This document shows, in pieces, positions 37,971 to 49,636 of a DNA stretch of 64,000 bases; within the stretch, counting starts at the first letter, position 1; the number at the start of each line of letters is the position of its first letter. The notes beneath the pieces were generated by a model. That model was not told the DNA's origin. It ran no database searches and worked only from the letters and a program-made list of their open reading frames with translations. The translations under genes were made by a program, and so were the position numbers. Origin of the DNA: Mesocentrotus franciscanus (Eukaryota > Echinodermata > Echinoidea > Camarodonta > Strongylocentrotidae); NCBI GenBank assembly GCA_037976565.1, contig CP137666.1, positions 60,944,605 to 61,008,604 of the forward strand, given 5' to 3'.

Positions 37971-38066
37971 TGGGGCGTTGCAAGAAAGTTAAGTTGCAAT
38001 CGATTGCAAATATCAGTTGCAAATTTTGCAACTTGCAATCAATCGCAAATTTCTTGCAATGCCCCA
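37971..38066. mobile_element. Small palindromic MITE, copy 2
   Basis: Same termini as 37,722-37,835 (TGGGGCGTTGCAAGAAAGTT and TTTCTTGCAATGCCCCA). Flanks TAG and TAA fit a 3-bp duplication with one change. A (GA)n tract (37,845-37,878) lies between the two copies. Confidence 0.75.
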
Positions 38067-40264
38067 TAAGTGTGAACACAGCTTCATTCACGATGCTGAC
38101 ACAAACTCTAAGCTGTGGCGGAAAAGGGACTGGTTGTTTTCCTGATGGTATTGGTGAGATACTGCTTAGAATGTGGGCCTGTGGGCCTACCGAGTTTCGG
38201 CTGTTTGCATCTCAGAATATTGCTGAAGATGTTTGTTTTGATTTTCCTCTGTCACAAGAAGAAAATAGTAATAGATTGCAGTGACGTACAGTAGATTGGG
38301 GGGGGGGACAGGGGCCACTTGCCCTCCCCATCACCAAATGATGGAGGAAAGGAAAAGAAAACAGCAATAGCAGCAAAAAGAAATTAAGAAAAAAGAAAAG
38401 AGACAAATGGGAAAGGACAAGAAAGGAAAATGATATGTCCCCCACACACCTATCCCCTAATGAGAGGCATTGTAAATCATTTTCCAAGTGAGACTGGTGC
38501 CCCCCATGATGCCCGTGTCCCCACAATGACTGGACTTGCTACATCACTGATAAAAAGCACCTAATTCAACATACCCAGGCTCAATATGAACAGTAGATCT
38601 CGTCCACATGTACATAAACCCCCAACATATACACTGGACCCACAAACTTCTTCAATGCTTTAAGAGGTACCTTTACACAGACCCCCATACTGTCTCTCCA
38701 GAGCAACTACCGTAGACAAAAATTGTGGAGCCTGTAAAGGCAGTACTAGATAAAGAAAATCCCAGAATCCTTTTGAAGACCAGTTTGTAACCAAAAGGGC
38801 ATTAACTCACATACTTTAACATAGACTTAACACCCTTCTGACTCTGAACAGATGATACACAACTATTGAACCAGTCAGATGTGGATTGAACCAGTCAGAT
38901 GTGGATTGTGACAATGTACAGTACTACAGTGTATAACAAAGAAAATGTGCACCTCCCTCTAGCAGTGTATTGTGCCTCCCTTTGAATATTTTAGACTATA
39001 ACAAGGAACATATAAAAATTCAAAACTTTTTCTTTCTTTCTTTCTTTTCTGCTTGTCAGCATTTTTTTTCTTTTGGGAATTGTGATTCTCTTTTAATCTG
39101 CCCCTGAACAATAGTAATGCAATACAGAGATCTTGTTTGTCATTTGGATACGAAACATTTTCAAAAGGCTCTTTACTTCAAATCCCAGGGTATTTGGTAT
39201 AACCAAAAAATAACATAGGAAAGCAAAACAGAATTTAGGTCAGGCCCATTGACAATTTTCCACATTTATTCTGCTTTTTACTACAATTTTCAGATTAGAA
39301 AAAAACCTTATTGAACATCTTGCGAATTTGCATTGAAGTCAAAGAAATCAAACTTGTCAAACTGTACTTGGGTCTCAATTTTAAACACATTGTTGGTAAA
39401 AGAGAATAGTAACAACAAAAAACAACCTTCTGTACACTGTAATACGAATTTTCAGAAGACTATCAACGTTTTCTTTTCAAGCAGTTTCACTTTAAGAACT
39501 AAGAACCAAGTAAATTATGAAACTAAACCAGGGAATTCTTGAAAACATCTATTGCTATCTTTGCAAAAATATATGAATAATGCAATTAAGAGTGCTTACT
39601 GTTTTTCTACGGAAGTTTAATCTTCTCATGTTTCACCAGCAAGTGCCTTCCGATAAAATTCAATCATAATACTTGAAAATGCATTCAAGCTTCAGAGTTA
39701 CAATAAAAACAAAATAAAGTTTATTGTCTTTGTGCATATGACACTAAGATTGTTGGCGGATTTAAGGGAACACAACTGGACTGTGAGCACTTTTAAAACC
39801 AATGTGGCATTATCTTCAGTACTATTAAACCAGAAATGTTTGCGACATGAAAATCAATTATAGATGACAGCTATTTTCATGAAAATAAAACTAATACAAA
39901 TTGCAGAAAGTCAGTGCCCTGTCAGCTGTGATTAAATTATTTTGCAGGATGAAACTTTTGTGAATCTCAACCACTAGCAAAATTCACAAACATTTCTGTT
40001 TAAAAAAAAAATTAAGAAATGTGCACTCTTTCTCAAATCTCTGATCCAAACAGCATCTAAAAATTAGGATAACCTTTATGTGCTTGTCAGGATTTTTGTT
40101 TTTGGAATCATTATACACTGTAGTTTTTATTGTTGTTTGAATTTTGCACCTCAAAAAAGTTATGTCCAGCATGCCAGTTACTGAACGGAGTCAGAAATCA
40201 CCATTTTTCGTTGTAGCACGGTCAAGGGAGTAATGGATGAATAATTAAATATAGTTTCAAATCC
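38067..40264. other. Non-coding stretch
   Basis: A 20-bp unit is tandemly doubled at about 38,868-38,908, and one member of the AAGGGCATTAA hairpin family lies at about 38,797-38,835. No gene is supported. Confidence 0.4.
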
Positions 40265-40268
40265 TTAA

Positions 40269-40655
40269 AGATAAAGACCAGTTCTGGTCATGCGATTGCA
40301 TTGTGAAAGAAACGTTGTGAAATCGATCAGAAAAGGTTGATCATCTAGCATATAAGTATTGGTGTGTACTGCAAGGTTCTGGAATCATCAAAATGATAAG
40401 AAATTTGGCCCATTCTTGGTAAAGTTACAAGCACTGTACACAGAAAGATGTATATGGGACTACGCGACCACGTGCGCCATATTTATTTGGTCCCAATAGA
40501 TATAATAATGTACCAAATATATCAATTAGTAGGCGGTTTTCCGGCAAAATTTGTATCATCAGGAATTAGTCAAAACATATTCTTTCACATGATTGGTAAT
40601 GAGAGCTTCCATTTCATTTTTTGAGAGACGGCGTTTCCAAAACTGGTCTTTACCT
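40269..40655. mobile_element. TTAA-flanked MITE, AGATAAAGACCAG family, copy 2
   Basis: TTAA at 40,265-40,268 and 40,656-40,659 brackets a close copy of 12,719-13,116 in the same orientation, differing by scattered substitutions and small indels. Confidence 0.85.
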
Positions 40656-40659
40656 TTAA

Positions 40660-41383
40660 GATAAGAGTGACACTAGTAAATTATAAATTATTGCTTTGTA
40701 TGTGAAGAATCTATGGATTTATAGAATGAAGAATTTATCTTACCATGATTCTTTCCTATGTACAAGGACATGATTTGTTTACATGTAGCAATCTATTATG
40801 GTAGGAATTATTTCTTAAACTTTAATGCCACTTGCTACAAACCTGACCATGTGGGCTAAGTTAGATTTATATTTAAATATGTTTTTAAGTCTCATTCCCC
40901 TCCCCCATTTTTTAAAACAAAGACCTTGATCTGCCCATAACTATCACAACCACCAGAAGAGAGTTCACAGCTCTTTCCAGGATCTCTCAAAATGTTAAAC
41001 GTTAAGATAATAAAGACACAACCAATGGCAGTATGAAGGATTCCGGAGTAGACTCTATTACCAATCCAACACCAGGGTGAAGTAAGGTTAAACTAACATC
41101 TTGGACACTTTGTAGATTCCTGTTCATATTACACCAGTAATAAACACTATGAGGTAATCAAGTAGTGGAAACTTCCACTGCCGCATGTCAAGGGAGCCCT
41201 CATACGTTGATTTGAAATTTTTTCCAAGCACTGGTTGAAAAACAGAACCAGTCATTTGTTTGTACAATTAGTCAATGTTAACAGAGTCTGCTCTGCATTT
41301 TGTTAAAACGATAACACAGTGACTCTGTGATCTACACTGTCAAATTTAAACTAAATCCAAAAATATCCAAAAGATAATTTAAT
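40660..41383. other. Non-coding stretch
   Basis: No feature supported. Confidence 0.4.
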
Positions 41384-41385
41384 TA

Positions 41386-41945
41386 CCGTAAATCTCCGTG
41401 TATAAGGCGCACTTTTCTGCCGCCGAAAAAAATTGAAAGTTGGGGGTGCGTCTTATACACAGGTACAAAAAAAAAAAAAAAAAAATTTAAGTTTTGATTT
41501 GTGCCCCTCCACCTGGCACTATGCCTGGCAATGTCTCCCAGCTCAGTAATCGGTGTGTTGACTCACCACTCGGAAACTAGAACAACACTCAAATTTGTCT
41601 GTCATCTTGGTTTGAAAGTAATCTTTCTAATAGATGTCAATATGTAGTTTATAATAATAATTCCTCCAATTTTTCTTCTATTACACATGGCATACCACAA
41701 GGTCCTATCCTAGGTCCTCTACTGTTTTTAATTTACATTAATGATCTTACACATTCTTCTAAAAAACGACATTGTTACTATTATTTGTGACAAGTTCACA
41801 AGCACAAATCGGCGCCTTCAACTGCACCTTGCAGTTAAATGAAAGTCCTTCCCCGCGTGGGTTTTTTAACACAGACCTGGCTTGCTGCCGACAGAGTCGG
41901 CTAAAAAAAAAAAAAAGGGTGCGCCTTATACACGGAGATTTACGG
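41386..41945. mobile_element. TA-flanked MITE (CCGTAAATCTCCGTGTATAA ends) carrying LINE sequence
   Basis: TA dinucleotides flank the element (41,384-41,385 and 41,946-41,947). The first ~26 bases and the last ~26 bases are inverted repeats (CCGTAAATCTCCGTGTATAA). The middle contains a reverse-transcriptase fragment (41,593-41,790) that does not belong to the terminal sequence, so the element either captured it or was invaded by it. Poly-A runs lie just inside both ends. Confidence 0.7.
41593..41790 (+). pseudogene. LINE reverse-transcriptase fragment
   Basis: The frame reads through LSSWFESNLSNRCQYVVYNN to the non-LTR RT motif GIPQGPILGPLLFLIYINDL, which corresponds to the conserved PQGS-x-L-GPLLF-x-x-INDL region preceding the catalytic YADD block. 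The catalytic block itself and everything else of the LINE is missing, and the frame ends about 12 codons later. This is a dead remnant of a Jockey/CR1-like retrotransposon; the clade is not resolvable from so short a piece. Confidence 0.85.
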
Positions 41946-41947
41946 TA

Positions 41948-44900
41948 CCCTACTTTGCTTTGAACATGGAACCTTTGTAAATTGTATTTTCTCATATGAG
42001 TACCAAAGGTAAAGCAGACTACCCCCACAATAACAAAAAAGACACCTTGCTGAGTATAGGATATAATTTGATATAAAACATGATAAGCAGTTACTTAAAA
42101 TTCATTCCCATGGACTGAAAGATACAGCTCAGCTAAGTTCATGTCATATATGATTTTTGGTGTACATGTATATACTGTAGATAGGCTAATATCTTCTAGT
42201 ATATGAAAAGCTGCTGCATATCAGAATCTCAGAGTGGGTTTCAATGGTGACAAATAAGTTCACATGCAAGTTCACATCTTATTCAGGTTACAAAATATAG
42301 TCAACAATCCTTCCAAAATCTATATAAACATCAAATATATTTTCAGGAAAATCCAATCACTTATAATGCCAAAATGGTGTTAAATAACAAGTCAATTGTA
42401 CAATTATGCACAATATATCTGCAAGCATAGACCTCACGATCCAAATGGAGCTTTGTTTTTCTTCAAAACCAAGGGGAATTAAAACAATAGAGCACAAGTA
42501 TCATATTCTAGACATTACCCTGGATGACTTGCCTCTATGAATCATTGGGTTTCTGTACGTGATGAAACCATGGTGTGAAGAAAATGTGTCAGTACACTAG
42601 TTGTACAGCATTCCTACAGGCTGTCATTCGTAGTTTAAAGGGTAATATCAGTATCGGGCTGTCGCCAATGACTTTAGGGAATTTCAGATAAATCTGATCA
42701 TTTTGGGGTTTTTATAATCTAACTTAAAGTGTACCTTGTCAAATATTGTGAGTTAAATTTGTAAGTAAACAAAATAAAATCCTCCAATGAAATAGAGGTA
42801 TCATTAATTAATGTTGTAATGTTGCTCCCTATTCCCATAAATGCTAAGGTACTGGAAGAATATATAATTAATTATATTAGTCTATTCTTTTTATATTTTT
42901 TCACGTAATATTCTGGTAACAACATGACATGATACAAATATATTCACAACCATGGCTGATGATGTACTACAAGTACACCTGTATGAAACAAGTATGCAAC
43001 TTTGCATACATAAAATCCATCAAAATCTAATTTAATAGTTAGCTACATGTACTTGCACTGTGCAGCCTTTTATCACGAATGTGGTGACCTCCATACTAAT
43101 TTAAAGATAGATCTACTAAGAATAGACAGACCACATCATGACAATAGCCCCCTCTTTCACACGCATCATACCATGAGCTTTCACTTCACGGTTAAATCAA
43201 TTGATGGGATATAAATCTCATCCAGCTGAAAACTCCAAAATGAAATTGTCCAGGAAGATGCACGTTTTATGACAAACTACCATAAATAGTATTACACGTA
43301 GCCTACAATGCAATTTCAAGAGTCATGGAAACACTTATGGACACTTTTGAAGGACACTGAATGTCCTTCGTTATCTGCATTCTTGCCCCATCAAAGAACA
43401 TAACTCTATGCCTCACTGCCCGGTTCCCTACAAGTTGCTACAACATTGTAGGTTCATGCAAAGGATTGACAGATCTGCTACATGTATATCTGTACTCTTC
43501 ATACATGAAAACTTAGAGTTCACAGGCCTTTAAATATTTTTGTATGATACTGTTAAGGAAATGAAGTCATATCAGACAAGTCACTGTATATAATTAAAAA
43601 TTGTTTATCAAGCAACTACATGTACATGTAGTGTTATGTAAACTCCAAGAATTTGTAATCATAAATTATGTGATTAATGTACTTTTCATAAATGAAAAAC
43701 TTAAATTAAAGGCTTTGTGCACTTTTATATGTTTTTAAAAGAAATATAAAACAAATCAAATAAAATTACTTCCACAGAGATGCTATGCAGCTCCATTAGC
43801 AAGCAGCTTGGCTCAAAGGTTAGCCTATGGTAGTTCGGTGATGACGAACTTGCATAGTTAATGGAGGCTAACTATTGTCCTCTAAACACAGAAGTATCCC
43901 TGAATAATCAAACTGTGGGAATACCTGATTTCAATTTATCGACAATCATCCTTCAAATGAGCTTCTAAAAATCTGTAATCTGCAAATTTCATCAATTGAT
44001 CAATTCTAGAGGGCTATTAGATGGAATGCCATCATGATCAGCATTTTAGGAAACAACGAAAAAAACAAAGCCATTAAGGATGACACTGGGATGTGTTTGG
44101 AGTGATAAAAAGAGAAACTTCTGTCCTCTAGCACATCCTGTTTGCACAATTAACTACAAAATACGTCTGCCATGCTGCATTTGGCACATTGATAGTGCTA
44201 GAAAAGATAACAAGTTGCATGATCGTATCATATCACTGTCTATTATTAAGTTCATACTCCAAAGGAATCCCCAAATGGAAAGTAATTTTTTGCATACAAT
44301 AGGATTTCCCCCATTCACTTTATGACTTCAGAGAAAGTGAAAGTGATTTGTAAGTGTGAGACGAGTTAAGAGTTCTAATGGGGATCCCCTTCAATAATCC
44401 TTGATCTATCATTACATGCATGACATAGAGGAATTAAATATTTGGTGTGCTGTTAGTCAATGATTTGTACGCCCATTGGCAGATTTAATAGTCAATCAGA
44501 GGGTGCGTTTTCTGTGATTATTGGGCAAGTTGTGGCTAGTATGTTGGCAAATTTGGTTAAATAAATTGAAATTGAAATACCCCACCCCATCAACCATCAA
44601 TAATGATGTTCTAGCAATGCCCCTGTATGTACATGCAGCTGACTTACTCCTAATTGAAAAACACAGACAAACATTTTCTACCAAAAAAACAACAACATCA
44701 ACTGAAGATATATTTAGCACAAAAAATATAGTTTCAAGCATTGTCATACAAAAACTGTTTCTCTGATAGATATGGATATAATTAACAAGCAAGTATTAAA
44801 TAAAATTGGTGATTGCAAACTTGCAATTTGCAAATTTGTTTCCTTCTTCAAAATGTACCTTACTAAATGGCCCTGATTTGACTATAGATGGCAGCATATT

Positions 44901-45484
44901 ACATCCAACTCGTTGCTCACTAGGATTCATTAAAGTGTTATAGAATGTTCTCGAATATGAGAATGCATTGTGAAAGCCAAGAGACGAGCTAAAAATACAT
45001 CGTTGTATAGACACAATCTCAACAAAAGAGGGGGCTGTTAAAAAATGAAGATATTCCTCAATTGCTTCCTTTGCAGGCATTGCTTTATTGGTACAGGAAA
45101 AGGAAAATGATCGATCCTGAAACATCTTATTGATTTATGAGAAAGATATTTCATGTAGCCTTCACTGTAGGTTAACATCTTTCAATGGTAATGAAGGAGA
45201 TCACACAAAACTCGGAACATAGCTATTAAGTTAACCACAAAAGCTGATTGATATGGGTTTGAATCCTGGACCTCTTATCACTAACGCCAGTACTGGCTCA
45301 ATACTAAAGTCAGACAGAATGGGAAGATGATAAATGGCGGAATAAGAACCTGCTTTAGAATCACCTGTGCAGAATGAACAAACTGTCTATTAAAGACATA
45401 CATGTACATGTATTCATAGAAACCTGTGACAAAAGAATCTGCATGTAAAAACCACTTGTCTATGGAGCCCTTGAGTAGTCTTTA
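41948..45484. other. AT-rich non-coding stretch
   Basis: Several short frames exist on both strands, but none shows coding composition with matching splice sites. A weak tRNA-like B-box word occurs near 45,250 (minus). I see nothing else. Confidence 0.45.
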
Positions 45485-45486
45485 TA

Positions 45487-46318
45487 CAGTGCGTCCCACA
45501 AAAAAACGAAACCGAGAAGTATCGATGTTTTATCATAACTTAGTCACAACTATAATTAATGAATGACACATATTTGTAAAGCTTAGAGTCTCTTCTTTCA
45601 TTTGATGCTACTCAAGTGAGGCATATTTCACGCATGAGTGATTAAAAGCAATTTGAAGGAAGGAAACCAAAAACTCATTTGGCGGGCGGTATCTGAATTT
45701 CGAAGAAAAATTCACATTTCTAGAAAGTTCATTTTCTGCCCTTTCATATGACACCTCAATCAGAAAAAAAGAGCCAGGAATAACAAAGTTCTGTTTGTTT
45801 AAAGTAATGCTTGCATTTCCATAATTTGATTAAACGAAATCGTTTTCAATGGATGCCTGCCGTAGCAACAAAGAGAGTTATCAAAAGTCTTCATGCATGG
45901 CTGATCGTCAACGAAACGGAGTGGTGAGAAAAATGATTGTTAGGGCAGGCAGCCAGTGAAAACGTATTTGTTTGATAAAATTATGGGAATGCAAGCATTA
46001 ATTTAAATAAACAGAACTTTGTTATTCCTGGCTCATTTTTCCTGATCCATGTGTCATATGAAAGGGCAGAAAATGAACTTTTTAGAAATGTAATTTTTTC
46101 TTCGAAATTCAGATACCGCCCGCAAAATGACTTTTTGGTTTCCTTCCTTCAAATTGCTTTTAATCACTCATGCGTGAAATACGCATCACTTGAGTAGCAT
46201 CAAATGAAAGAGGAGACTCTAAGCTTTACAAATATGTGTCATTTATTAATTATAGTTGTGACTAAGTTATGATAAAACATCGATACTTCTCGGTTTCGTT
46301 TTTTTGGGGGACGCACTG
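45487..46318. mobile_element. Tc1/mariner-type MITE with ~390-bp inverted arms
   Basis: The element is flanked by TA (45,485-45,486 and 46,319-46,320) and begins CAGTGCGTCCCACAAAAAAA, a terminus style typical of Tc1/mariner elements. Its left arm is mirrored by the right arm across most of its length, leaving only about 80 central bases unpaired. No transposase is present. It lies 36 bases inside the intron following the coding exon at 46,355-46,796. Confidence 0.85.
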
Positions 46319-46354
46319 TATATAGGTTACACTCTACTAAGAAATGTTACCTAC

Positions 46355-46796
46355 CTTCCTTTAGTTTCCGTCTCAGCTTGGCATGGACTCCTTTGACAAC
46401 TTGGGTCACTTTCTTCTCACATCCCTTTCCATCATCGCTACAGGAATGGCACGGGCTTGACAGCCCGCCATCTTTCTTGTGTCTACCGGCAGCATCTGAA
46501 GATTCAGAGATGGAGTAGTGCCTCGATGCTCCCATAGCCCAGCTGGCTTCATCACCGGAGTTCTCATATTTGGACACATCTGGTCTCGATCCGGGACAAG
46601 CCAGCGATGACAGGTAACTCAGAGAGGGCGGACTGATGGCACATTCTGCATCATCTCCTGGATAGGTGTGTGACTTTAAGTCCTTTGAGAGACTTGGAGT
46701 AGACCTGTCTCTGGAATCAGATAAAAGCTCAGAGGTTGGTATTGCTCCAATTGTCTCTTCTAGACTGTTTTGAGGTTGAGAAGCAGCCATGTTGGA
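46355..46796 (-). CDS. First coding exon of an unknown minus-strand gene
   Basis: On the minus strand an acceptor (TTTTGTCTTCAG, ending at 46,797) is followed by TCCAAC and then ATG at 46,790 in good initiation context. The frame stays open for 145 codons and leaves at a consensus donor (GAAG/GTAGGT) after 46,355, in phase 1. The product starts MAASQPQNSLEETIGAIPTS, is rich in Ser, Asp, Gly and Pro, has a Cys-rich patch (CHSCSDDGKGCEKK) and ends with a basic stretch (KGVHAKLRRKLKE). It is predicted to be disordered with no domain I recognise. Later exons must lie below 46,354 and are not identified, so this is only the N-terminus. A 5' UTR exon probably lies at about 51,422. Confidence 0.65.
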
Positions 46797-47281
46797 CTGA
46801 AGACAAAATCTCAATATCTGTATTGAATAATGAAATACAACATGAGAAAAAATGTATCACAATGAAAGAAACATGTATTAACATATAAAAACTTTAAAGA
46901 ACAAAATAATTATACAATACAAGGAGTCTGCAGTACAAAGCACAAAGATGACTGTACCCTCTGGGATTTGATTTCAAGCTTATCTTAACTTCTGGTGATG
47001 GAATTTATTTCAAGAGAAACTGGCAAAAGTAATTCTGAATACATGTATAGTAGCTTTATCATGTGAAAGATTGGTTGTGTAGCCCCCAAACAAAACAACA
47101 ACAAAACTGATCAGCCTGCCATTTTTGTCAACCACACTCCAATTACTTTAAATGAACAGGGCATATCAAATTATCTGTTCCCAAAATAATTTGGAATAAC
47201 TCACTTCATGCAAAATAATACCCAAAAAGCAAACACGCTAGAGTAACTATCTAACTTTCTAGGATCAGATAGAGGAATGGC

Positions 47282-48087
47282 AGATGTCAAAGTGAATAGT
47301 TTAAAACATGTGTTTTAACGTTTGGAATGTTGAAGTTTTGTCATTTTAATATTTTGTTGAAGCCTAAAACATTGGACAAAACATTCATAGCATTGTATTT
47401 TTACTAAGAATAATATAAGGGTGTATTTTTATAAACTATCAAATGGAAATATCCAGGGTACCCATCCCCAAAACAAAAACTGATTCACCGGTCTTGAAAT
47501 GAAATACTCGCAATTGTATTTTACGAGTAATTCTATGGTACGATCTACGGTACACAAATTTTGTATTTCTAATTCCCTGGTAGTATTTTCAATCTTTTTA
47601 TTCCAAATTCATTTAAATAATTGCAGTTTTCCTAAAATTACGTTTTTTAAATCGAGTGGAATTGCGACTAAGGCTATGTCTTGACTCCTCTTCTCGCCGA
47701 TAGTATCGATTTCACGAGATGTGTAGCTAGTAAGCTCTTCGTGAAATGGTTTAGGAAGATCAGAGATATTCCCGTAGTTGGCGGATAAAGTTATGACTGT
47801 CTTGTCATTGGTTTCGAGAAATTATACCATAGAATTACGTGTAAAATATAATCTGATTGTGAGTATTTCATTTCATGACCAGTGAATCAGTTTTGTTTTT
47901 GAGATGGGTACCCCCGGATATTTTCATTTGATAGTTTATAAAAATACACCCTTATATTATTCTTAGTAAAAATACGATGTAATGAAAGTTTTGTCCAATG
48001 TTTTAGGCGTCAGCTTAATGATTGAAATGACGAAACTTCAACTTTCCAAACGTTAAAACACATGTTTAAACTATTCAGTTTACACAT
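47282..48087. mobile_element. Foldback element with ~260-bp inverted arms
   Basis: About 47,282-47,540 is the reverse complement of 47,827-48,087 with scattered differences (shared words include CTAAAACATTGGACAAAAC and AATAATATAAGGGTGTATTT). The unpaired centre is ~285 bases. The outer ends share the word GTTTAAACATGTGTTTTAAC-like with the ends of the neighbouring inverted repeat (48,046 and 52,785), so the two repeats overlap at 48,046-48,087 and are probably related. No target duplication is clear. Confidence 0.75.
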
Positions 48088-48233
48088 TTGAAGATAGAAT
48101 TTATCTAGAAATTAATATGGGTCTGAAAACTAGAGGAAACACTTCAGACTATGGCTTGCCTGCCGTGGCAGATTACCCATCCCTTCGTGGAGTTTACAAT
48201 GTGGAAATAAACGTGTATAATCAGTTTCGTTAA
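48046..48233 (+). repeat. Outer part of the left arm of a ~600-bp inverted repeat
   Basis: This segment matches the reverse complement of about 52,575-52,785 (shared words TTACACATTTGAAGATA, GGATTACCCATCCCTT-like, TTTACAATGTGGAAATAAA). The matching partner continues without a break on the right, whereas here the similarity stops near TTAAG (48,233) and resumes near 50,925. Confidence 0.75.
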
Positions 48234-48242
48234 GACCTGGAT

Positions 48243-49636
48243 TCCTTGAACAAAGCATCGTCAGAGCTTGAATTTGGTTACCATGACAACGGAGAAAGGA
48301 AAGAGGATGACGAAGTAGGAGCACCAGAAGAGAGTGAATTTGATAAACTTCTCATGGCAGCCATGAAGCCAGTCAGGCTCACAACCTCGGGTTGCCGCTG
48401 CCTCTCAGTCGGCTCCCCCCAGTAGCCAGTCAGGCTCACGACCTTGTCGTGTTACCTTTCCTTTCCTTCGTCCTCTGGGACCCTCTGTACCTGTTCCTCT
48501 GATGCCTGTTTCTGCGCCTACTCCTCGCCTGCCTGCTCCTACCTCTAATCTGCCTCTTCGCTCTATTCTTCGTCCTTCCACTGTCACTTCCTCTGCTCTT
48601 TGCTTTCCTCCACCAGGCTCAGTGGGACGTAGGCCTCAGTTTCTTCCTCCTCCTCCTCCTCCTTTCGCTCCTGCTACTTCTGTCGGGCCACAGATCCCTG
48701 TGCCCCCTCCTGGCAGGAGCACCTCTTCTTACGTGTTTCCTGTGGGTGACTTGCCGGAAACGGCTCGTCGGCTGGTCCGCGAGGACATGGTGCCAGTGCC
48801 CCCCTCTTCGGTCCTCGTGAATGGCTTTGATAGTCACTTTCACCTGGATCGAATGATCGATGCCATCGCGAGGCGTGGTGACCATGTTTCACGTTCCCGA
48901 CCAGGGATGAAGCTTGTTGGCGGGGTGATCAACTTTTGTGACCCTCAGCACTTCACATGGCACTTCAGCTGATTCCCCTAGTGTCCCATTTCCATATAGC
49001 CTTAGGGGTGCATCCCAAATGTGTTCCCTCCCTAACACCTGACGGCTGGGCTAAGCTGGAATGCCTGCTCGCGTGCCCCTGGGTTACTGCTATCAGTGAG
49101 CTGGGGATAGACTATTTCAATGTGCCCCAGGCCGAGTGGCCCAAGCAGTGGGCTTTTGTTAAGCGATTATTAAGTATGGGCTGTCACAATTCTGTGTTGG
49201 TCCTGCACCTGCGACCGGCCCGGGGCGATCCGTGTGGCCATCACCTGCACGAGGAGTACCGGGGCGTTCTGAGGCAGTACTGTGGGCGTCACCAGCACAT
49301 CCACATCCACAACTTCTCCGGTGACGCCCAAGAGCTGGATGCCTGGATGGCTGGTTTTCAGAACGTGTACGTCGGGGTGTCGGGCCTAGCCCTTTCATTC
49401 AATCCGGCCCAAGTGGCCATGGTACAACAGATTCCCTCCTCTCTGCTCCTCCTGGAGACTGACTCCCCCTACCTGCCTGTCTTCCCGGGATCGTCGGTCA
49501 ACACCCCTACTTGCTGGAGGATGTTGGCCGGCTAGTGTCCCGAATCAGGGAGCAGAGCTTTAGGTCGGTGATGGCAGTGACCACGGAGAACGCCCAGAGG
49601 TTATACTCTGGGTTTGCGGGCCTTGTCATGCCTTAG
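48243..49636 (+). pseudogene. Frameshifted TatD-family metal-dependent nuclease (TATDN2-like)
   Basis: The TatD hydrolase fold uses two metals held by conserved His, Glu and Asp residues to cut nucleic acid. All signature motifs are readable in order: DSHFHLDR (HxH, ~48,829), ALGVHP (~48,999), AISELGIDY (Glu, ~49,089), VLHLRP (His, ~49,200), HIHNFSG (His, ~49,300) and LETDSPYL (Asp, ~49,451). They lie in three frames. The frame from 48,367 stops at 48,972; the continuation is one base out (open through 48,957-49,507); and after a CCCC run at 49,504-49,507 the C-terminus (LLEDVGRL... to TAG at 49,636) is one base out again. A Pro/Ser-rich N-terminal region resembles the disordered N-terminus of TATDN2-type proteins. 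A further shift separates an acidic upstream stretch (48,243-48,365). The base composition is clearly GC-richer than the surroundings. Confidence 0.8.

Noticed and set aside
45240..45300. tRNA-like B-box and tRNA-like segment (minus)
   Set aside because: Only a B-box-like word is present; no A box or cloverleaf pairing could be assembled.
48405..48892. Minus-strand frames opposite the TatD region
   Set aside because: Shadow frames of GC-rich coding sequence; the TatD motifs fix the plus strand as the coding one.
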